DNA from: Caryophanales bacterium UBA7278
Lineage (GTDB): Bacteria; Bacillota_I; Bacilli_A; RFN20; CAG-826
NCBI GenBank assembly: GCA_002472275.1
Contig: DKRQ01000029.1
Coordinates: forward strand, 1 to 64,000
Length of the DNA stretch: 64,000 nt
Direction of reading: 5' to 3'
Shown: positions 60,591-64,000 of the stretch, piece by piece
Numbering within the stretch: the first letter of the stretch is position 1
How the letters are laid out: every line of letters begins with the position of its first letter
The notes under the pieces: model-generated
What the model was told of the DNA's origin: nothing
Database searches by the model: none
What the model saw: the letters and a program-made list of their open reading frames with translations, nothing else
Translations under genes and position numbers: made by a program

Positions 60591-60754
60591 TGAAATGCAT
60601 AGAAAAGATTTTCCCATGGGCCGCCGAGTTGAATCTGGATACTCCATGTTGGAACAAACGGACGAACGCTTTTTACCAAGGGTTAGGCTATCGGCTCATA
60701 AAGACCGAGGGCGGGTTCAACTTTTACCAGAAAAAAGTGGGCCAAACGGTTTGA
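60491..60754 (+). pseudogene. GNAT acetyltransferase C-terminal fragment
   Basis: 87 codons in the frame +2 to the NUDIX remnant, ending in TGA at 60752-60754. The reading includes VYVGRIFIDSLYHRKGYGTR (the acetyl-CoA loop), NAFYQGLGYR and FNFYQK, which are the usual GNAT C-terminal elements. No start codon or N-terminal half is present. With the NUDIX stub it marks a deletion that joined two genes. Confidence 0.75.
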
Positions 60755-60865
60755 AACGCAAATGCGGCCTCACCAATAGCGACATGGCTACAGCCCTTTA
60801 GGGAGGGGTTGTTTCCGGCTATAAATAGACTAATATTTTAGTGGGCCCGAAAGGTCCATCAATAC

Positions 60866-60887
60866 GGCGAGAGATAGTCTCGCCTTT
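60866..60887 (+). terminator. Hairpin terminator
   Basis: GGCGAGA / TCTCGCC with a 5-nt loop and TTTCGTTT. No intact gene stands in front of it, only the GNAT remnant. Confidence 0.65.
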
Positions 60888-60898
60888 CGTTTACGCCC

Positions 60899-61015
60899 AT
60901 GGAAAAGAGACTGCTGTCAGTGTTCGTCGGCGAATCCGGTGATGATGGCACCGGGAAAGAGGGTTCTTTTCCTAAAAACCTCGCAAATCGCGCTTATATG
61001 AGACGTGAAAATTGA
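60899..61015 (+). pseudogene. DUF3800-like N-terminal fragment
   Basis: A 38-residue frame beginning MEKRLLSVFVGESGDDGTG, which resembles the first residues of DUF3800 proteins (VYIDESGDxG, with Gly replacing the conserved Asp). It then diverges and stops. A leftover of a deleted accessory gene is likelier than a functional product. Confidence 0.35.
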
Positions 61016-61037
61016 TTTTATCTATTCGCAAAGGGGG

Positions 61038-61043
61038 TAGAAT
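61038..61043 (+). promoter_or_regulatory. -10 element of acyltransferase gene
   Basis: TAGAAT six bases before the ATG at 61050. AAGGGGG is 12 nt away, beyond normal Shine-Dalgarno spacing, so a leaderless start is possible. Confidence 0.4.
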
Positions 61044-61049
61044 AGCGGC

Positions 61050-62237
61050 ATGGCAAAGCGCAGGTCGAGCGCCCAGGACATCGCCAAGGGGCTCATGATC
61101 ATCGGGGTGGTCTTTTTCCATTGCTACATCGAGACCTTCGAAAACCACGGGGAATCCGTTACGACCTTCAATCCTCTCGTCGCCTGCTTCCCCTTTATCC
61201 TGAGCGTCTTCTTTTTCTACGCCGGATATAACTACAGGGACAACGGCCGCACCTATGGGCAAAACATCGCAAGGAGGGCCAAGCAATTGCTCATCCCTCT
61301 CGTTTTGGCCTTCCTCGTCTCGACGGTCCTCATATCCTCGATGGAGCTCATTTTCCAGCGCGATAATCCGGGCGCGACATTCCAGGCGATAGGCAATAGC
61401 ATCCTCTATTTCCTGATGTCGGAGCCTCTCGCCCTCATGATCAACTTCCCCCAGTCGGGGGGCATCGTCTTTGAGCTCATGCTTTCCCTGTGCCTGCTTT
61501 GGTTCCTCTACGCGCTTTTCCTCTGCTCCTTGCTTTTCTATTGGCTCGTCAAATACACGAACAAGAGCCTGCCCACCTTGGTTTCGGTGGTTACGGGTTT
61601 ATTGATCATCGGCTTTTGCCTTGGCGAGTTCGTCGGCAATTACCTTCCCTATCAGGTGGAGGCCTACCCGGTGATCCTCTCCATCATGCTGGTCGCCGCT
61701 TACTTACGGAAATTCGATTTCCTGGATAGGCCCATCGCCGATAAAAGGGGGTTGGCATTTGTCGTCGTGAACGCGGTCATTGCCGAGGGCCTCATCGCCG
61801 GGACCGCCCTCTTCCTCCATTTTAAGGTCGGAACGATGACAGCCGGCTCCATGCCCGGGGGGCAATTCGATCCCGCGATCATGGGCTTCGACGCGATCCT
61901 CTCCTTTGCCTTTGGCATTTTGGGCGTCTATTTCATCCATACCCTCGGCAGGGGCATCGCCATGATCCCGGTGGTGGGCACCTGCCTCCAATGGGTTGGC
62001 AAGCGTTCCGCCCTCTTCTATCTCTTCCACCCGATCTTCTTAGAGCTTTCCGCGATCGTCATCTTCCAAAAGAAGGTGCCTTGGGGCAGGGCTCAGGCCT
62101 TCTTCTACCTCTTCGTGGTGATCGCCCTCATGGTCTTGACCTTCCTCCCCGTCGAATTGCTCGTTAGGAAAATCAAAAAGAAAAAGGAGCCCGCGGAAGC
62201 GATCGCGGGACAAACCGAGGATGGACTTCAGGGATAA
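61050..62237 (+). CDS. Membrane acyltransferase family 3
   Basis: A 395-residue integral membrane protein with about ten helices, starting AQDIAKGLMIIGVVFFHCY, the acyltransferase_3 pattern with the His of the active site. Such enzymes O-acylate surface carbohydrates or lipids. It overlaps an acyl-CoA ligase gene by 17 nt, suggesting the pair activates and transfers an acyl group. Confidence 0.85.
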   Translation: MAKRRSSAQDIAKGLMIIGVVFFHCYIETFENHGESVTTFNPLVACFPFILSVFFFYAGYNYRDNGRTYGQNIARRAKQLLIPLVLAFLVSTVLISSMELIFQRDNPGATFQAIGNSILYFLMSEPLALMINFPQSGGIVFELMLSLCLLWFLYALFLCSLLFYWLVKYTNKSLPTLVSVVTGLLIIGFCLGEFVGNYLPYQVEAYPVILSIMLVAAYLRKFDFLDRPIADKRGLAFVVVNAVIAEGLIAGTALFLHFKVGTMTAGSMPGGQFDPAIMGFDAILSFAFGILGVYFIHTLGRGIAMIPVVGTCLQWVGKRSALFYLFHPIFLELSAIVIFQKKVPWGRAQAFFYLFVVIALMVLTFLPVELLVRKIKKKKEPAEAIAGQTEDGLQG

Positions 62238-63885
62238 CGCGACCAAGGGCGAGCCCGGTTTTTTCCTTTTCGAGGACATCTATCGGGTCGAGGAAGAGAA
62301 GAAAGGCGTCGTCGGCGTGTGGTTCGACGGCGTTTCCTTCACCTACGCCGAAATAAAGAAAAGCGTGGACTTTTACGCGGATTTCCTTTCTAAACACGGG
62401 GTTAGTAAAGGCGATCACGTCGCCCTTTTGGGGGTCAATAGCTACAACTGGCTCATCGCCTTCTACGCGATCATCCGCGTCGGGGCGGTCGCCGTGCTTC
62501 TTAACTATTTGGCGAGGCATGGCACCCTCGTCGAACTCATCAAGTCCACCGATTGCAAATTCCTTTGCTATGGCAAGTATTCGGCGCTTACCAAGGAAGA
62601 AGGCGAACTGAAGGACCTTCTTTCCAAGACTGGGATATCCAAGAAAAGCGCCTTCTCCATCCAACACGAGGACCTCGATTTCAAGGAGGCCCTGTCCAAG
62701 GGGGAGATTGAGCCTTTTGCTTCGCCTTTTTCCCGCCAGGAGGATAGCAAACGCACCTCCCTCATCATCTTCACGACCGGGACGACCGCAAGGCCTAAAC
62801 CCGCGATGCTAAGCCAATACGGCATGATGAACATCATCTATTTGTCGCTTAGCCGCCTCGACCCGATCTTCCCCCAGAAGTTCATGTGTCTTCTCCCGAT
62901 GTTCCATTGTTTTGGGCTTTTGGTGGTCAACGCCTATTTGGCCTTCCGCCGAAGCGTCTACCTGAACACATTGATGGACAAGCTGAAGGTCTACAAGGAA
63001 TTCCTGCGGAACCGATGCGGGGATTACGCCTCCGTTAGCATCGTCTTCGATAACCTCGCCAAAGCGCCTTTTTGGTGGTTCCACCGGGCCCGCTTCGTGA
63101 AGCATTGCATCGTCGGGGGAGGATTCACCTCCCGTCGCGAGCTTAGGTTCTTAGAAAGGAAATACGGCAAAGGCAAATTCCTTAACGGCTACGGCCAGAC
63201 CGAATGCTCGCCTTTAATTTCGCTTGTTTATCCTGACGCCCCAAGGGCGAAGCAACTTAGTACCGTCGGCACGCCCATCAAGGGCATCGAACTGGCCTTC
63301 ATGGATCCGCAAACAAAAGAATTGTTGCCCAAAGGGCAAAAAGGCGAGATTCTCGTAAGGGGCTATAACGTGTTCAACGGCTATTACAAAACCGAGCCAA
63401 AGGATCAGCCGATTGACGAGAACGACTACCTCCATACGGGCGACCTAGGCTATTTGGATGAGGACGGATACCTCGTTTTGGATGGCCGCATCAAGGACAT
63501 CATCATCCGCAAGGGCGAGAACATCTCCCCCAAGGAAATCGAGGAGGAACTGCGCAAATTCCCCGAATTCAGGGCCGCCCGCGTCCTCGGCTTCCCCTCC
63601 GTCGACGAAGGCGAATACATCATGGCCTGCGTTGAGGTGAACAAGATCATGCCCCATTTCTTTGAGAAGAAGTACCTCGACGCGATGAGGAAGAACCTCC
63701 CCAGCATCAAAATACCCGCCCACATCGTCTACATGAGGAAGTTCCCCCTCACCCCAAGCGGCAAGCTCGATGAACCCGCCTTGCGAGAGATCTGCATAAG
63801 CCGCATGGCCAAGTTCTTCAACGAGGAGGTCCTGGCCAGAAAGACTCGTAAACTCATGGAGGAATCGAGCAAAAAGAGGCGCTGA
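62221..63885 (+). CDS. Acyl-CoA synthetase / AMP-dependent ligase (ANL superfamily)
   Basis: A 554-residue adenylate-forming enzyme. The P-loop reads IIFTTGTTARPKPAM near residue 182. GYGQTECSP near 325, HTGDLGYLDEDGYLVLDGR near 405 and a C-terminal SGKLDEPAL lysine motif near 525 follow. It activates a carboxylate as AMP ester and then thioester; a fatty or other acid is likely. Co-transcribed with the acyltransferase, it may supply the acyl donor. Confidence 0.9.
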   Translation: MDFRDNATKGEPGFFLFEDIYRVEEEKKGVVGVWFDGVSFTYAEIKKSVDFYADFLSKHGVSKGDHVALLGVNSYNWLIAFYAIIRVGAVAVLLNYLARHGTLVELIKSTDCKFLCYGKYSALTKEEGELKDLLSKTGISKKSAFSIQHEDLDFKEALSKGEIEPFASPFSRQEDSKRTSLIIFTTGTTARPKPAMLSQYGMMNIIYLSLSRLDPIFPQKFMCLLPMFHCFGLLVVNAYLAFRRSVYLNTLMDKLKVYKEFLRNRCGDYASVSIVFDNLAKAPFWWFHRARFVKHCIVGGGFTSRRELRFLERKYGKGKFLNGYGQTECSPLISLVYPDAPRAKQLSTVGTPIKGIELAFMDPQTKELLPKGQKGEILVRGYNVFNGYYKTEPKDQPIDENDYLHTGDLGYLDEDGYLVLDGRIKDIIIRKGENISPKEIEEELRKFPEFRAARVLGFPSVDEGEYIMACVEVNKIMPHFFEKKYLDAMRKNLPSIKIPAHIVYMRKFPLTPSGKLDEPALREICISRMAKFFNEEVLARKTRKLMEESSKKRR

Positions 63886-64000
63886 TGCGCTACGCACGTA
63901 ACGCTGTTCTTAGCATGTGGTCGTCACAAGGTACTCCATCCAAATTGGATGAGATTGAAAGACACCATCGATTTTTTGGGTTTATGGGAAATCCTGAACA
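63885..64000 (+). CDS. Partial ORF running off the window
   Basis: An ATG overlapping the ligase stop (TGATG) opens a frame that stays open to the window end (38 codons, including KLDEIERHHRFFGFMGNPE). It may be the third gene of the operon. No family is recognisable and no Shine-Dalgarno is evident, so it is tentative. Confidence 0.35.
   Translation, partial: MRYARNAVLSMWSSQGTPSKLDEIERHHRFFGFMGNPE

Noticed and set aside
1..64000. Mollicutes-type code with TGA as Trp
   Set aside because: Many genes end in TGA at sensible family lengths and Trp codons are TGG.

Overview
The window is a 64 kb piece of a GC-rich (mid-50s % by eye), densely coding bacterial chromosome that uses the standard bacterial code: TGA is a stop and Trp is TGG. 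Several features point to an uncultured Bacillota, probably a gut-type Bacilli/Erysipelotrichia-like lineage. These are a CbpB/DarB-like CBS protein, a spermidine/putrescine transporter with a fused-length PotD, SipW-type signal peptidase with TasA/camelysin-like substrates, GEMM-I riboswitches, AbrB-ABC cassettes, Ser-rich lipoproteins, and tRNAs with encoded CCA. The lineage is inference; no rRNA is present.

Layout. 0-4.5 kb: hipBA-type toxin-antitoxin pair, Mrp Fe-S ATPase with a CBS protein, a Pcp-like protein lacking its catalytic Cys, and an amidohydrolase. 4.5-9.1 kb: ABC exporter (ATPase, FtsX-type permease, Big2 lipoprotein). 9.1-13.3 kb: tRNA-Gln, peptidase T, PepC, a 46-residue rubredoxin-like protein, and a thioredoxin-like lipoprotein. 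13.5-18.8 kb: potABCD. 18.9-25.6 kb: tRNA-Cys, zinc-ribbon/TIR membrane protein, NCS2 permease, GH13 amylase lipoprotein, aldehyde dehydrogenase. 25.6-34.8 kb: fused ABC transporter, DUF4143 ATPase, secreted endonuclease I, sodium symporter. 56.5-61.0 kb: an AT-richer accessory island with tRNA-Pro, an AbrB-ABC cassette, tandem repeats, an AlbA_2/HATPase regulator, and broken NUDIX/GNAT/DUF3800-like genes. 61-64 kb: membrane acyltransferase and acyl-CoA ligase.

The most interesting region is 34.8-56.3 kb, all on the minus strand. It looks like a self-contained cyclic-di-GMP-controlled surface-fibre system. Two class-I c-di-GMP (GEMM-I) riboswitches, each followed by a terminator built from the same AGCCAGCT/AGCTGGCT arms, sit in front of two operons. 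Operon A (40.7 to 34.9 kb) encodes a SipW-type exported protein, a 1325-residue SipW-type surface protein and a lipoprotein. Operon B (53.3 to 41.0 kb) is nine translationally coupled genes: three SipW-type exported proteins, a membrane-anchored McrB-like AAA+ ATPase, a DUF2357-like partner without visible nuclease, an ER-type (Ser/His) SipW signal peptidase, an intact EAL phosphodiesterase, a degenerate MTA/SAH-nucleosidase-like protein and a 1011-residue PAS/GGDEF/EAL protein with degenerate active sites, which may be a c-di-GMP receptor. Next to it are another SipW-type protein, a small membrane protein and an intact membrane diguanylate cyclase. So synthesis, breakdown, sensing, processing and product of one c-di-GMP pathway lie side by side.

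A second theme is leaderless transcription: at least eight genes have a -10-like hexamer 6-10 nt before the ATG and no Shine-Dalgarno. Functions come from motif reading only; no database search was run.
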